DNA of 64,000 bases from positions 1 through 64,000 of the IMG/VR virus record IMGVR_UViG_3300046504_000032; one strand, written 5' to 3'. The stretch's first letter is position 1. Each line of letters starts with the position of its first letter. Source of the DNA: a virus. Position numbers and translations under genes: made by a program. Positions 36,236 to 43,888 of this stretch are shown here, piece by piece. The notes under the pieces are model-generated. The model was not told the DNA's origin, made no database searches, and was given only the letters and a program-made list of their open reading frames with translations.

Positions 36236-36378
36236 GTTTAGTCAAAATCACTCTTGATCGCTCTCATCCTTAGACAGGCTTCATTGCGAGGGCACTCTTG
36301 TGGCACTTTTTGTCGGGAGCCTGGTCAACAATGGTCCAAAACGATCAAATAACAGGGGGCGACAATGCGAATCTATCA

Positions 36379-36667
36379 ATGTCATCTTATGTCATCCCAA
36401 GTAAGGAAATGGAGAAGAGACCACACTCCAATGGAAAATGGGCGGGTGACTATGGGTCAAAACGACATAGAAACGACATCTAAATATTAGGTTACACACA
36501 GACTGTCAATGTATTACAGTTTTTATGTCATCAGGTGACAAAAGTGACATGAGGTAAAAAAGGGGTGACATTGTGATAGTTGATGTCACCCCCTGATGTT
36601 TTTGAGTGTTATATAGTTGATAATAAGCAAGTGCACCCCCTGACATGAAAGATGACATTGAATGTCA
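36379..36667. repeat. Iteron-like TGACAT repeats, possible replication origin
   Basis: The core TGACAT or its complement occurs nine times: at 36379, 36389, 36525, 36545, 36566, 36583, 36641, 36653 and 36662. Two copies ATGTCATC are spaced exactly 10 bp apart. GGGGTGACAT (36562-36571) and ATGTCACCCC (36583-36592) are perfect inverted repeats, and TGACATT-G-AATGTCA (36653-36667) is another. An AT-rich stretch follows (36690-36720). No gene is supported in 36133-36767. Position directly before the replication genes suggests an origin or a master regulatory region. Confidence 0.55.
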
Positions 36668-36714
36668 CCCTTCGGAGGATATTAACAGGCGTAAAAATAA
36701 ATTGTTGTAAATTG

Positions 36715-36745
36715 TTTGGATATTAACAAAGAATGCCTATATTTG
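36715..36745 (+). promoter_or_regulatory. Early promoter
   Basis: TTTG (36715-36718), 19-nt spacer, TATATTTG (36738-36745): a full match to the Bacteroidota -33/-7 consensus, 22 nt before the first early gene. It probably drives the early plus-strand operon. Confidence 0.8.
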
Positions 36746-36757
36746 ACCTGTGAGAAA

Positions 36758-36767
36758 CATCTGACAA
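36758..36767 (+). promoter_or_regulatory. CATCTGACAA leader, copy 1
   Basis: Directly abuts the ATG at 36768, with AA before it. Complementary over 12 nt (AACATCTGACAA) to the candidate small RNA at 55001-55078. No Shine-Dalgarno is present. Confidence 0.6.
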
Positions 36768-37013
36768 ATGGAGAAAAAAGACCTAACACACAGACACATA
36801 GCGAGATACGGAAGGTTAGACAGGATGAATCTGGTAAAGGAGATCATGAGTACGTTTGGATCGTATGATGGGTTGATGTGTTATTATCGTTACAGGATCA
36901 GGGAGGAATACGCAAATATGTTTGGATGTCCGATAATATATGTTAAGGGGAGGGATTTGATTGAAGTAGAGGCGAATATCAGTAAGTTACTAAGAGATAT
37001 AAAGTTATTTTAA
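36768..37013 (+). CDS. Hypothetical early protein (81 aa)
   Basis: Not recognised. Basic, mostly helical small protein (DRMNLVKEIMSTFGSYDGLM) with no membrane segment. First gene after the strong early promoter, in the position where phages often encode host-takeover proteins. Its start codon is preceded by the CATCTGACAA leader, not by a purine-rich ribosome-binding site. Confidence 0.65.
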   Translation: MEKKDLTHRHIARYGRLDRMNLVKEIMSTFGSYDGLMCYYRYRIREEYANMFGCPIIYVKGRDLIEVEANISKLLRDIKLF

Positions 37014-37025
37014 TATTCACCAAAT

Positions 37026-37035
37026 CATCTGACAA
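37026..37035 (+). promoter_or_regulatory. CATCTGACAA leader, copy 2
   Basis: The last A is the first base of the ATG at 37035. CATCTGACAATG is complementary over 12 nt, start codon included, to the candidate small RNA at 55001-55078. Confidence 0.6.
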
Positions 37036-37415
37036 TGAGTAATTACGCAACATTAACGAGTAAACACCCTGAACTGTTTGAATGCTTCTTTGCATTCTCT
37101 AATCAGCAGTTTGAGGAAGGTAAGATCAAGGCTAACATTGGGGATAAGAAGATTCTCTCCGGTGGTAGTGGTTTGTATGGTACAAAAGAAGGTATCACGA
37201 AATTACTTGCCGATTATGACGCAAGAGACAAAGAGATTGCGGATACATGCAGCCCGCAGGACGTGTACAAGTATGAATTTGACAATCATGAGTGCAGTTA
37301 TACGAATGAAGATACAGCTGCAATGGAGATTGTGGTCCGTATCTTTGGTAAAGAGAAGGCAAAGAGTGTGAAGCGTAGATTCGCATACGTTGAAGTTGAA
37401 GCAATAGAAATATAG
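37035..37415 (+). CDS. Hypothetical early protein (126 aa)
   Basis: Not recognised. Soluble and acidic, with a middle segment KANIGDKKILSGGSGLYGTK and a C-terminal helical part (KEKAKSVKRRFAYVEVEAIEI). It is in the early operon and starts directly at a CATCTGACAA leader. Confidence 0.65.
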   Translation: MSNYATLTSKHPELFECFFAFSNQQFEEGKIKANIGDKKILSGGSGLYGTKEGITKLLADYDARDKEIADTCSPQDVYKYEFDNHECSYTNEDTAAMEIVVRIFGKEKAKSVKRRFAYVEVEAIEI

Positions 37416-37425
37416 TATTCATTTA

Positions 37426-37434
37426 ATCTGACAA
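37426..37434 (+). promoter_or_regulatory. ATCTGACAA leader, copy 3
   Basis: Same leader lacking the first C, 4 nt before the ATG at 37439. Nine bases remain complementary to the candidate small RNA. Confidence 0.5.
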
Positions 37435-37438
37435 ATCA

Positions 37439-37633
37439 ATGACAAACGTAGAAATGGTAAGAAACGGAAACATCCTGACGATAGTAGTTGATCTATCAGT
37501 CAAAGGAGAGATGAGTAAATCGGGCAAGAGTATAGTTCTGGCCTCCACACTTGGGAATAAGAAGATAGAGGCAGACGATAAACTGGACAACGGACAGGCT
37601 ATCTTTATAGGACTGAATGTTTACAAGCAGTAG
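37439..37633 (+). CDS. Hypothetical early protein (64 aa)
   Basis: Not recognised. Small beta-rich protein (EMVRNGNILTIVVDLSVKGEM, then SGKSIVLASTLGNKKI), without membrane segment or metal motif. Its start follows a variant of the repeated leader. The gap to the next gene contains a short imperfect hairpin. Confidence 0.65.
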   Translation: MTNVEMVRNGNILTIVVDLSVKGEMSKSGKSIVLASTLGNKKIEADDKLDNGQAIFIGLNVYKQ

Positions 37634-37698
37634 CTTTAAAGGTCTCAAGCCCTAAAATGATGAGAGCCGGGGATCATACCCCGGTAAATCAACTAAAG

Positions 37699-37708
37699 CA
37701 TCTGACAA
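37699..37708 (+). promoter_or_regulatory. CATCTGACAA leader, copy 4
   Basis: Directly abuts the ATG at 37709; 10 nt complementary to the candidate small RNA. Confidence 0.6.
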
Positions 37709-37969
37709 ATGACAAACGGAATTATCAAAACAGGAGACACGATCTTATGGAGACCATGTTTCAACACACAGCCTCCGGTAGAGGCAGAAATAACAGGCAT
37801 TGAGATATGCGAGAGACCAAGAAGCAAATATGGTAAGCCAGTTAGTTGGATACCGGCAGACGCAAAGGATTTCGCAGTATTCAGCCTATCCAATCATCAC
37901 TGGTGTTATGGAGAACAGGTTGAGACCTTAGACGAACTGATATTAGATTACGAACTCTATTATTCATAA
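37709..37969 (+). CDS. Hypothetical early protein (86 aa)
   Basis: Not recognised. Small acidic protein with several Trp and Pro residues (KTGDTILWRPCFNTQPPVEAE); the opening resembles small beta-barrel proteins. Starts at a CATCTGACAA leader and is followed after 3 nt by the next gene. Confidence 0.65.
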   Translation: MTNGIIKTGDTILWRPCFNTQPPVEAEITGIEICERPRSKYGKPVSWIPADAKDFAVFSLSNHHWCYGEQVETLDELILDYELYYS

Positions 37970-37972
37970 GCT

Positions 37973-38284
37973 ATGGCGCTCAAGTTACTCAGAGATATAA
38001 CAAGGGAGACTTTGGCAGTCACAGACACCAAAGGGAATATCCAGATCATCACCCTGAAAGCCGGAGATATGTTAGAATTCCGGGTAAAAGGTAAGAGGTT
38101 CCGCTATGAGGTACCGCTTCAGGCCTGCTACAATATGGCACTGGTTTACACAGCACAGCAATTCTACCGCAGGAAACTGGCTAAGTACATACAAGACAAG
38201 AAAGATGGTCGCAGGGTGCGCAAACCACGCCCACTATCCCCCATCTTCAACGCAAGAGTTTATGAATGCCTTAAAATCAAGTAA
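37973..38284 (+). CDS. Hypothetical basic early protein (103 aa)
   Basis: Not recognised. N-terminal beta-rich half (LAVTDTKGNIQIITLKAGDM) and a Lys/Arg-rich C-terminal half (YRRKLAKYIQDKKDGRRVRK), which suggests nucleic acid binding. It is the one gene of the first six without the repeated leader; it starts 3 nt after the previous stop and is probably translated by coupling. Confidence 0.65.
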   Translation: MALKLLRDITRETLAVTDTKGNIQIITLKAGDMLEFRVKGKRFRYEVPLQACYNMALVYTAQQFYRRKLAKYIQDKKDGRRVRKPRPLSPIFNARVYECLKIK

Positions 38285-38293
38285 TCATTAATA

Positions 38294-38303
38294 CATCTGA
38301 CAA
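38294..38303 (+). promoter_or_regulatory. CATCTGACAA leader, copy 5
   Basis: Directly abuts the ATG at 38304; 11 nt (ACATCTGACAA) complementary to the candidate small RNA. Confidence 0.6.
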
Positions 38304-38816
38304 ATGAACAAAAATGTACAAACAGAGCTCCTGCTCGCAAGAAAAGACGGTGTATCGCATTGTAATACGTGCGATGCATCAACTTGGGACGGACAGTTCC
38401 ACGATGCAATGTTGCTATTGCAGGCTAACCCCCCTGAAGATATTCAGGTGCGCTGCGTCATCAGACATGGCATACACGAATGGACACTCATTGACCTGAA
38501 ACCGGATTCAAGGAAGGAGAACCCTGTTAATATCACCACTGAGGAAATAGACCGGATGACCGACAGACGCAAACCAATGGAAGTATTCGGTGCCTATCAG
38601 CACTTCCTCTATTACTTCGATCAGGTACAGTATGAGAAAGAGGAACCAAACGGAGGACTGACAAACCATTTCGTTGAGAAACTCACAGGCCTGAGAGCAA
38701 GACATAACGACTACAACTCAATAGAGGTACTGGTCCGTTGGGTGCAGGAAATGAGCCAACACAATCAGGCAGACCTGTTAGAATACATCCTCAAACATCA
38801 TTCTAACAAATGGTAG
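38304..38816 (+). CDS. Hypothetical early protein (170 aa)
   Basis: Not recognised. Soluble and acidic, with a short VSHCNTCDAST segment near residue 18 that carries Cys-His-x-x-Cys but no second metal pair, and a helical C terminus (SIEVLVRWVQEMSQHNQADL). Last of the genes with the CATCTGACAA leader. Confidence 0.65.
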   Translation: MNKNVQTELLLARKDGVSHCNTCDASTWDGQFHDAMLLLQANPPEDIQVRCVIRHGIHEWTLIDLKPDSRKENPVNITTEEIDRMTDRRKPMEVFGAYQHFLYYFDQVQYEKEEPNGGLTNHFVEKLTGLRARHNDYNSIEVLVRWVQEMSQHNQADLLEYILKHHSNKW

Positions 38817-38818
38817 CC

Positions 38819-38953
38819 ATGAGAGAGACGAGTTTAACACACAGCAAAAGTACTTCCAAGTACAGCAGACAGGAAAGAGCCTATATGGCTCTGCTCCTTG
38901 TTGCAATATTCACCATCTCAATTGTTGTTAACCTAATACTACACACACTATGA
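38819..38953 (+). CDS. Small membrane protein (44 aa)
   Basis: ATG at 38819, 44 codons, TGA overlapping the ATG of the next gene as ATGA. The C-terminal half is a single membrane helix (MALLLVAIFTISIVVNLIL) after a basic, Ser-rich N terminus. The overlap and clear helix support it. Possible early inner-membrane peptide, for example in superinfection exclusion; that is inference. Confidence 0.55.
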   Translation: MRETSLTHSKSTSKYSRQERAYMALLLVAIFTISIVVNLILHTL

Positions 38954-39831
38954 AAATCAAATATCGTGACATACGCCTGTCAAAAGCAAACTTAATCCGT
39001 CTGGACGAGATAAACGCTATCATCGTCAGCTATCAGGACCAAGGATACAGACTGACCCTCCGGCAGCTATACTACCAGTTAGTAAGCCGGGACGTAATCC
39101 CTAACAACGTGAAAGAATACGGCAAGCTATCTACCCTCCTCAAAGAGGGCAGGATGGCAGGCATAGTCGATTGGGACGCAATAGAGGACAGACTACGCAA
39201 GCCTGACCGCCCATCATGTTGGGAATCTCCGGTAGACATACTCGATGCATGTATCAGCCAGTACCGGTGCGACAGAATGATGGGACAACCTGTATATATG
39301 GAGGTGTGGGTTGAGAAAGACGCACTATCCGGAGTACTCAAGAGAGTGACCGAGAAATATGGTATCAACATCATTGTCAATCGTGGGTACTCATCCGCTA
39401 CCGCAATGCATGACGCACACCGCAGGTTCAGAGAGGAGATACAAAAGATAGGAGCAGCCGAGATAAAGGTCATCTATGTAGGAGACTTCGACCCATCAGG
39501 ACAGGATATGATCAGGGACATAACAGACCGCATTGCTGAATTCAATGGCAACTATGACTTCACAATCAACCCTATCGCCCTCACATGGGAACAGATCGAG
39601 ACACACACACCACCCCCGAACCCTGCCAAGATAAGTGACCCAAGGGCTAAAGCCTATATCGAAAGACATGGCAACGAATCATGGGAGGTAGACGCATTGC
39701 CCCCGGAAGTATTAGATCGCCTCTTAGACAACGCTATTCAGGCTGAATTAGACAGTTTCCAGTATGAGGAGATGCTCAAGGTCGAGAAAACACACATTGC
39801 AAGTCTAACCAAGGTAAGGAAACTGTTATGA
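38950..39831 (+). CDS. Topoisomerase VI A / Spo11-like TOPRIM protein
   Basis: 293 residues. Residues about 38-45 (RQLYYQLV) lie in a winged-helix-like region and resemble the catalytic tyrosine motif of Top6A/Spo11. VEKDALSGVL near 120 and YVGDFDPSGQDM near 176-187 are the Glu and DxD motifs of a TOPRIM metal site. This matches a phage family of stand-alone Top6A-like proteins with no B subunit. It may cut or nick DNA in replication or recombination. No B subunit gene is seen in the window. Confidence 0.75.
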   Translation: MKIKYRDIRLSKANLIRLDEINAIIVSYQDQGYRLTLRQLYYQLVSRDVIPNNVKEYGKLSTLLKEGRMAGIVDWDAIEDRLRKPDRPSCWESPVDILDACISQYRCDRMMGQPVYMEVWVEKDALSGVLKRVTEKYGINIIVNRGYSSATAMHDAHRRFREEIQKIGAAEIKVIYVGDFDPSGQDMIRDITDRIAEFNGNYDFTINPIALTWEQIETHTPPPNPAKISDPRAKAYIERHGNESWEVDALPPEVLDRLLDNAIQAELDSFQYEEMLKVEKTHIASLTKVRKLL

Positions 39832-40022
39832 AACATTCAACCCATACAGTCCTGAAGGAAAGGACACGCACAGCATACGAAGCCTATCTGAATGAGATAG
39901 GCATACCGGAGGACGACAAGCGCAGCAATGGAGGCAGGATACCAGACAGAGCGAAATATGGCACATGGCTCAGGAACCAAGACCCGATAGCTTTTAACGC
40001 AGGCTATAACGACTGGAAATGA
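39828..40022 (+). CDS. Small conserved phage protein (64 aa)
   Basis: The C-terminal pattern DDKRSNGGRIPDRAKYGTWL then DPIAFNAGYNDW is recognisable from small phage proteins of unknown function. Soluble and basic. ATGA overlap with the TOPRIM gene; its stop TGA overlaps the next ATG. Function unknown. Confidence 0.7.
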   Translation: MKHSTHTVLKERTRTAYEAYLNEIGIPEDDKRSNGGRIPDRAKYGTWLRNQDPIAFNAGYNDWK

Positions 40023-40204
40023 AAGATATCACATTCATTGACTTATTTGCCGGAGGCGGAGGCACCAGTACAGGTGCATTCTCCGTCCCCGATTCCCTGA
40101 AAGAACAGATCAAGGAGGAATCCATCAAATTCTTGCAACGATGCAAAAGGCATTGTGAACGGAGCGAACGTAAACTAACCGAAAAACTGGAGGATTTAGA
40201 ATGA
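40019..40204 (+). CDS. Stump of a cytosine-5 DNA methyltransferase (61 aa)
   Basis: Residues 4-19 (ITFIDLFAGGGGTSTG) are motif I, the S-adenosylmethionine loop, of C5 cytosine methyltransferases. None of the later motifs follow: no PCQ loop and no target recognition domain. After motif I the protein continues with an unrelated charged helix (LQRCKRHCERSERKLTEKLE). A full enzyme is 300-400 residues. It is either a relic joined in frame to another sequence or a small cofactor-binding protein. It overlaps neighbours at both ends by ATGA, so the frame is maintained. Confidence 0.65.
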   Translation: MKDITFIDLFAGGGGTSTGAFSVPDSLKEQIKEESIKFLQRCKRHCERSERKLTEKLEDLE

Positions 40205-40476
40205 AAAGCGGCAATTTAATTACAACTTTGTCTGTTTTGTGCTTTTGTCTGGCTATAATCGTGTTAGGATTCAATATTCACGACCAACCACCGGGCAAGC
40301 AGGCAAATAACGCACTCTCAGCGAGTCCAGATAGCATCTGGACGGTGAAAAAGACCATAAACTACCATGAATGGGTAGTTGAAGATAACCAGGGAAAGGA
40401 GTTTTTCCTATCTGTAGAGAATGGATTCGTCCCTTGTTTTAAAGTCGGAACAGTAATACATTTGACAAGAAAATGA
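40201..40476 (+). CDS. Hypothetical membrane-anchored protein (91 aa)
   Basis: N-terminal hydrophobic segment (ITTLSVLCFCLAIIVLGF, residues 7-24) acts as a membrane anchor or signal peptide, and there is a soluble domain of about 60 residues (VKKTINYHEWVVEDNQGKEF). No enzyme motif. Overlaps the neighbours by 4 nt at each end. Confidence 0.6.
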   Translation: MKSGNLITTLSVLCFCLAIIVLGFNIHDQPPGKQANNALSASPDSIWTVKKTINYHEWVVEDNQGKEFFLSVENGFVPCFKVGTVIHLTRK

Positions 40477-40646
40477 GAGCAGGATCATTAAGGCTTACCG
40501 GCCTGTATGTATGGGCCGGTAATCTCTTTTCCAAGTCCCGGAAGCGATATCTGCAATGGCAATGGAAAAGAAGATTGTGTAAGCTACACGAAACATTTGA
40601 TAAACTAACAGACATCGACAATGACAGGGCACAAAGTAAATCTTAA
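40473..40646 (+). CDS. Small basic protein (57 aa)
   Basis: ATG overlaps the previous stop (ATGA). 57 residues, Arg/Lys/Trp-rich (YLQWQWKRRLCKLHETFDKL), no membrane helix. Its last 26 nt overlap the start of the next gene. Small, unrecognised; likely expressed because it fills the gap between overlapping genes. Confidence 0.5.
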   Translation: MRAGSLRLTGLYVWAGNLFSKSRKRYLQWQWKRRLCKLHETFDKLTDIDNDRAQSKS

Positions 40647-40860
40647 AGGCAGGCTCCGGCAGCAGGTATTTTATGATGCTGTGCAGTTTGTTATAGACAA
40701 GATCGGTAAGGAAACAGTCACCGGTCACTTTATCTTCATGTATAAAGGCAAAGAAGAATTCCCCATGAAGAAGGTCAGGTTGGGGGTTAATGAGGCAGCC
40801 CTGCTCAGTAACATCAAGATCAGAACTATTGGAAAAACTAAGTATAACGAAACCGAGTAA
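40621..40860 (+). CDS. Hypothetical protein (79 aa)
   Basis: Not recognised. Small basic protein with a helical N-terminal half (LRQQVFYDAVQFVIDKIG) and a C-terminal beta-rich half. Its start is preceded by CATCGACA, a degenerate form of the leader found before the first early genes. It is 2 nt from the Rad50-like gene and might be translated with it. Confidence 0.6.
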   Translation: MTGHKVNLKGRLRQQVFYDAVQFVIDKIGKETVTGHFIFMYKGKEEFPMKKVRLGVNEAALLSNIKIRTIGKTKYNETE

Positions 40861-40862
40861 CT

Positions 40863-42896
40863 ATGAAGATCGAATTAAAATCGTTGACCCTTACGAATTT
40901 CAAGGGTATTAAGCAGCTACAGGTCAATTTCGACCATGAGACAAGTATAGCCGGGCAGAACGCCACAGGAAAGACAACCATCTTTGATGCGTTCCTATGG
41001 TGCATGTTTGGCAAGGATTCTACAGACCGGAAAGAATTCGGGGTAAAGACAAAGGACAAAGATGGAAAGATTATCCCAATGATCGAACATGAGGTCATTG
41101 CGCAGCTGTCAATATGGGATGGGGATAGCAACGACATCCCAAGGTCCGTAATACTCAAGCGCACCCTCCGGGAGAAATGGGTGAAGCCAAGAGGACAGGC
41201 ACAGGCAGAGTTTGCAGGCAATGAGACAGTCTATACCGTTGATGCTGTACCCTGCTCACAGAAGGAATACATGGATAAGGTAGATAGCATCTGCAAAGAG
41301 AACTTATTCAAACTCCTGACCAACCCTGCATACTTCCCGGCCCTTAACTGGAGCATACAGAGACAATCGCTGTTCTCCCTGATACCGGAAGTAACCTCCG
41401 GGCAGATAATGGACGCTATCCCTGCCAAATTAAAGAAACAGGGCAGATTCGACTACCTGCTAGATATCCTCAATGCACACAAGAACCTTGAGGACGAAAG
41501 GAAGAAGTTGGCAGCAGAGAAACGCAAACTCAATGAGGAGCTATCCCTGATTCCGGCCCGTATTGATGAGGTGAACAGGGCAACACCCCAAGCGGAAGAC
41601 TGGCCTATATTAGAACAGGCTATTAAAGATGCTGAGGCATTCATACTACGCAAGGAGGAGGAGAAAAGCAATAAACTGGCAAGTGTACAGGCAGAGACCA
41701 AGAAAAGAAGCGATCTTCAGGCTCAGATCAATACTGCCAAGCAGCAAATGACTGCCATAAAGAATGAGACTGAGGATTCCATCAGGGTAACAATGCGTGA
41801 GGCACAACAGAAACAGACTGAACATGACCGGTATTTATCAGATTATAATGATCTTATTCAGAAAACAGAGAATGCTCTCAAGGGCTATCGCCTTGACATG
41901 GAAAGCCTACAGGCACAAAGGACTACATTATTAGGTGAATGGCAGGGTATCTCCAAAGAACAATATACTCATGTTGTGCCGGGAGTATGCGAAACCTGTG
42001 GTCAGACATTACCAGAGGACTTCATACAGAAAACTGATGAGGAGAACCGCAGTAAATGGAACGAAGGAAGGCAGACCCGGATAGATCTTAATAAAAGAAA
42101 GGGATTGAACTGTGCTGAAGCAATAAAACAAAAGCAGACACAGATTGATGAGACAACAGCCAAGATTGAAAAACTCAAATCTGATCTTGATGCAGTCCGC
42201 AAAGGATGGGAAGGAGACGAAACACCAAGCGAGATAATGGGAATGTCAGGCGTATCCCCGGCAGCTCTTTCTTTTGTTGCTCAGGTTGATGCTGCACTCA
42301 AGGAACATGAGGAATATCAGAAGTTAGTGAAGGATGGAGGCGCATTGGTTATAAAACTTGAGAAACTTGGCCCCATCAAAGCAGTCGATACTTCCGACAT
42401 TGAAAAGGAGATCTCCTTTGCCCGGACCTCTCTCGATGAGAATAAGGTGAAACTTGGCAAAAAAGAACTGATAGCAAGGGCAGATCAGCGCAAGTCTGAA
42501 CTTGAAGTCTCTCAGACTACGTTATCTCAGAAGATCGCAGACCTTGAGCAGATGGAGTTCACTATTGAGACATTCATCAGGACCAAAGTTGACCTTCTGG
42601 AAGCACAAATTAACAAGTTATTCAAGTTTGTTAAGTTCAAAATGTTTAACTTGCAGATCAATGGACAACTCGAAGAAACGTGTGAGGCTTCAATTGATGG
42701 GGTGCCATATTCTGACCTGAATAACGCAGCCCGGATCAATGCCGGGATAGATATAATAAACACCATGAGTACAGCCTATGGCATTATTGCTCCTATCTGG
42801 ATTGATAACAGAGAGAGCGTGAATGAAATCATTGAGACCAGAGCTCAACTGGTCAGTTTATATGTAACACTTGATAAAGAATTAATAATCACTTAA
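40863..42896 (+). CDS. Rad50/SbcC-like recombination ATPase
   Basis: 677 residues. Residues 1-60 start with LKSLTLTNFKGIKQLQVNFD and the Walker A motif GQNATGKTT (31-39). Long coiled-coil arms follow, with a zinc-hook-like VCETCGQTLP near 375. The C-terminal lobe has LNNAARINAGIDII (signature-like) and APIWIDNRES near 642-650 (Walker B-like, with Asp-Asn in place of Asp-Glu). That substitution is seen in a number of phage SbcC-type proteins. It probably works with RecT in DNA end processing and recombination-dependent replication. No SbcD nuclease gene is evident, although the metallo-beta-lactamase protein two genes later could supply nuclease activity. Confidence 0.8.
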   Translation: MKIELKSLTLTNFKGIKQLQVNFDHETSIAGQNATGKTTIFDAFLWCMFGKDSTDRKEFGVKTKDKDGKIIPMIEHEVIAQLSIWDGDSNDIPRSVILKRTLREKWVKPRGQAQAEFAGNETVYTVDAVPCSQKEYMDKVDSICKENLFKLLTNPAYFPALNWSIQRQSLFSLIPEVTSGQIMDAIPAKLKKQGRFDYLLDILNAHKNLEDERKKLAAEKRKLNEELSLIPARIDEVNRATPQAEDWPILEQAIKDAEAFILRKEEEKSNKLASVQAETKKRSDLQAQINTAKQQMTAIKNETEDSIRVTMREAQQKQTEHDRYLSDYNDLIQKTENALKGYRLDMESLQAQRTTLLGEWQGISKEQYTHVVPGVCETCGQTLPEDFIQKTDEENRSKWNEGRQTRIDLNKRKGLNCAEAIKQKQTQIDETTAKIEKLKSDLDAVRKGWEGDETPSEIMGMSGVSPAALSFVAQVDAALKEHEEYQKLVKDGGALVIKLEKLGPIKAVDTSDIEKEISFARTSLDENKVKLGKKELIARADQRKSELEVSQTTLSQKIADLEQMEFTIETFIRTKVDLLEAQINKLFKFVKFKMFNLQINGQLEETCEASIDGVPYSDLNNAARINAGIDIINTMSTAYGIIAPIWIDNRESVNEIIETRAQLVSLYVTLDKELIIT

Positions 42897-42906
42897 ATTT
42901 ATTTGT

Positions 42907-43875
42907 ATGGCAGAAAAAACAAAAGCGCAGGAGGCTAAAACCCCTGCACCAGGTAGTCAGGTCCCGGCAACAATCAAAGCCAGACTTGATGAATACGTCA
43001 ACAGGACGTTAGAACACCTACAGTCATTGGCAGAGACAGGCAATCTTGATCTGCCAAAAGACTACTCAATGGAGAATGCAATCAAGGGTGCGAGCCTCAA
43101 ATTGCAGATGATTGAGGATAAAAACCACAGACCGGCACTCGAAGTCTGTACCCCGACCAGTATTGTAAATGCCCTGATCGCTATGGCAGTTGATGGCCTT
43201 TCTGTTTGGAAGCAGCAGGGTTACTTCATTGTCTATGGTGATAAACTGAACTGGCAGCCGGACTACCGGGGACATATCCTTCTGGCAAAACGTCATGCAG
43301 ACGTGAAGGAAGTTAATGCTCAGGTGATCTATACTGAGGATAAGTTCATCTACCAGGTAGATGCAGCTAATGGCAGACAGAAACTTATCAGTCATGAGAC
43401 TGCACTCGAAAATCAGGATATAACCAAGATCAAAGGAGCCTACGCTATAGTTGTATTCAATGACGGTACCTCAGCTCTTACCGTTATGTCTCTGCCTCAG
43501 ATCAAGAAAGCCTGGTTACAGGGATTCGGAGGAGGAAACACAGCAGCTCACCAGAACTTCACTGATGAGATGTGTAAAAAAACCGTTATTAACCGGGCAA
43601 CAAAGGTACTGATCGGTTCAAGTGATGATTCTGAGGTAGTGGATGAGGATAATAAACCTGTCAAGACCAGAGATGAGACTATCAAAAAGAAATCGGCAAC
43701 AAAAGAACTCAATGTGACTGACATAAAATATGAGGAGGTCAAGGATGATTCTTATAAAGGAACTGCCAATGAAGGGAAAGGGGATGAGAAAACGCAGAAT
43801 GAGGCAAAAAAGACGGAAGGAGAACCCGATAGTAGCTTAAAGGCAGGACCACAAACGGATGGACCAGGATATTAA
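42907..43875 (+). CDS. recT: RecT-family single-strand annealing protein
   Basis: 322 residues. CTPTSIVNALIAMAVDGLSV near 80-99 and YGDKLNWQPDYRGHILLAKR near 109-128 are the RecT core, with the later MSLPQIKKAW and FTDEMCKKTVINRATK near 210-236. The last 80 residues are acidic and disordered. The protein anneals complementary strands for phage recombination. It lies directly after the Rad50-like ATPase, a usual exonuclease/annealase pairing. Confidence 0.9.
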   Translation: MAEKTKAQEAKTPAPGSQVPATIKARLDEYVNRTLEHLQSLAETGNLDLPKDYSMENAIKGASLKLQMIEDKNHRPALEVCTPTSIVNALIAMAVDGLSVWKQQGYFIVYGDKLNWQPDYRGHILLAKRHADVKEVNAQVIYTEDKFIYQVDAANGRQKLISHETALENQDITKIKGAYAIVVFNDGTSALTVMSLPQIKKAWLQGFGGGNTAAHQNFTDEMCKKTVINRATKVLIGSSDDSEVVDEDNKPVKTRDETIKKKSATKELNVTDIKYEEVKDDSYKGTANEGKGDEKTQNEAKKTEGEPDSSLKAGPQTDGPGY

Positions 43876-43888
43876 CCCTATCCTAACC

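Noticed and set aside
36133-36767. Coding genes or CRISPR array in the repeat region
   Set aside because: The repeats are short, irregularly spaced and in both orientations, and the 61-codon frame at 36298 has no start signal or family resemblance.
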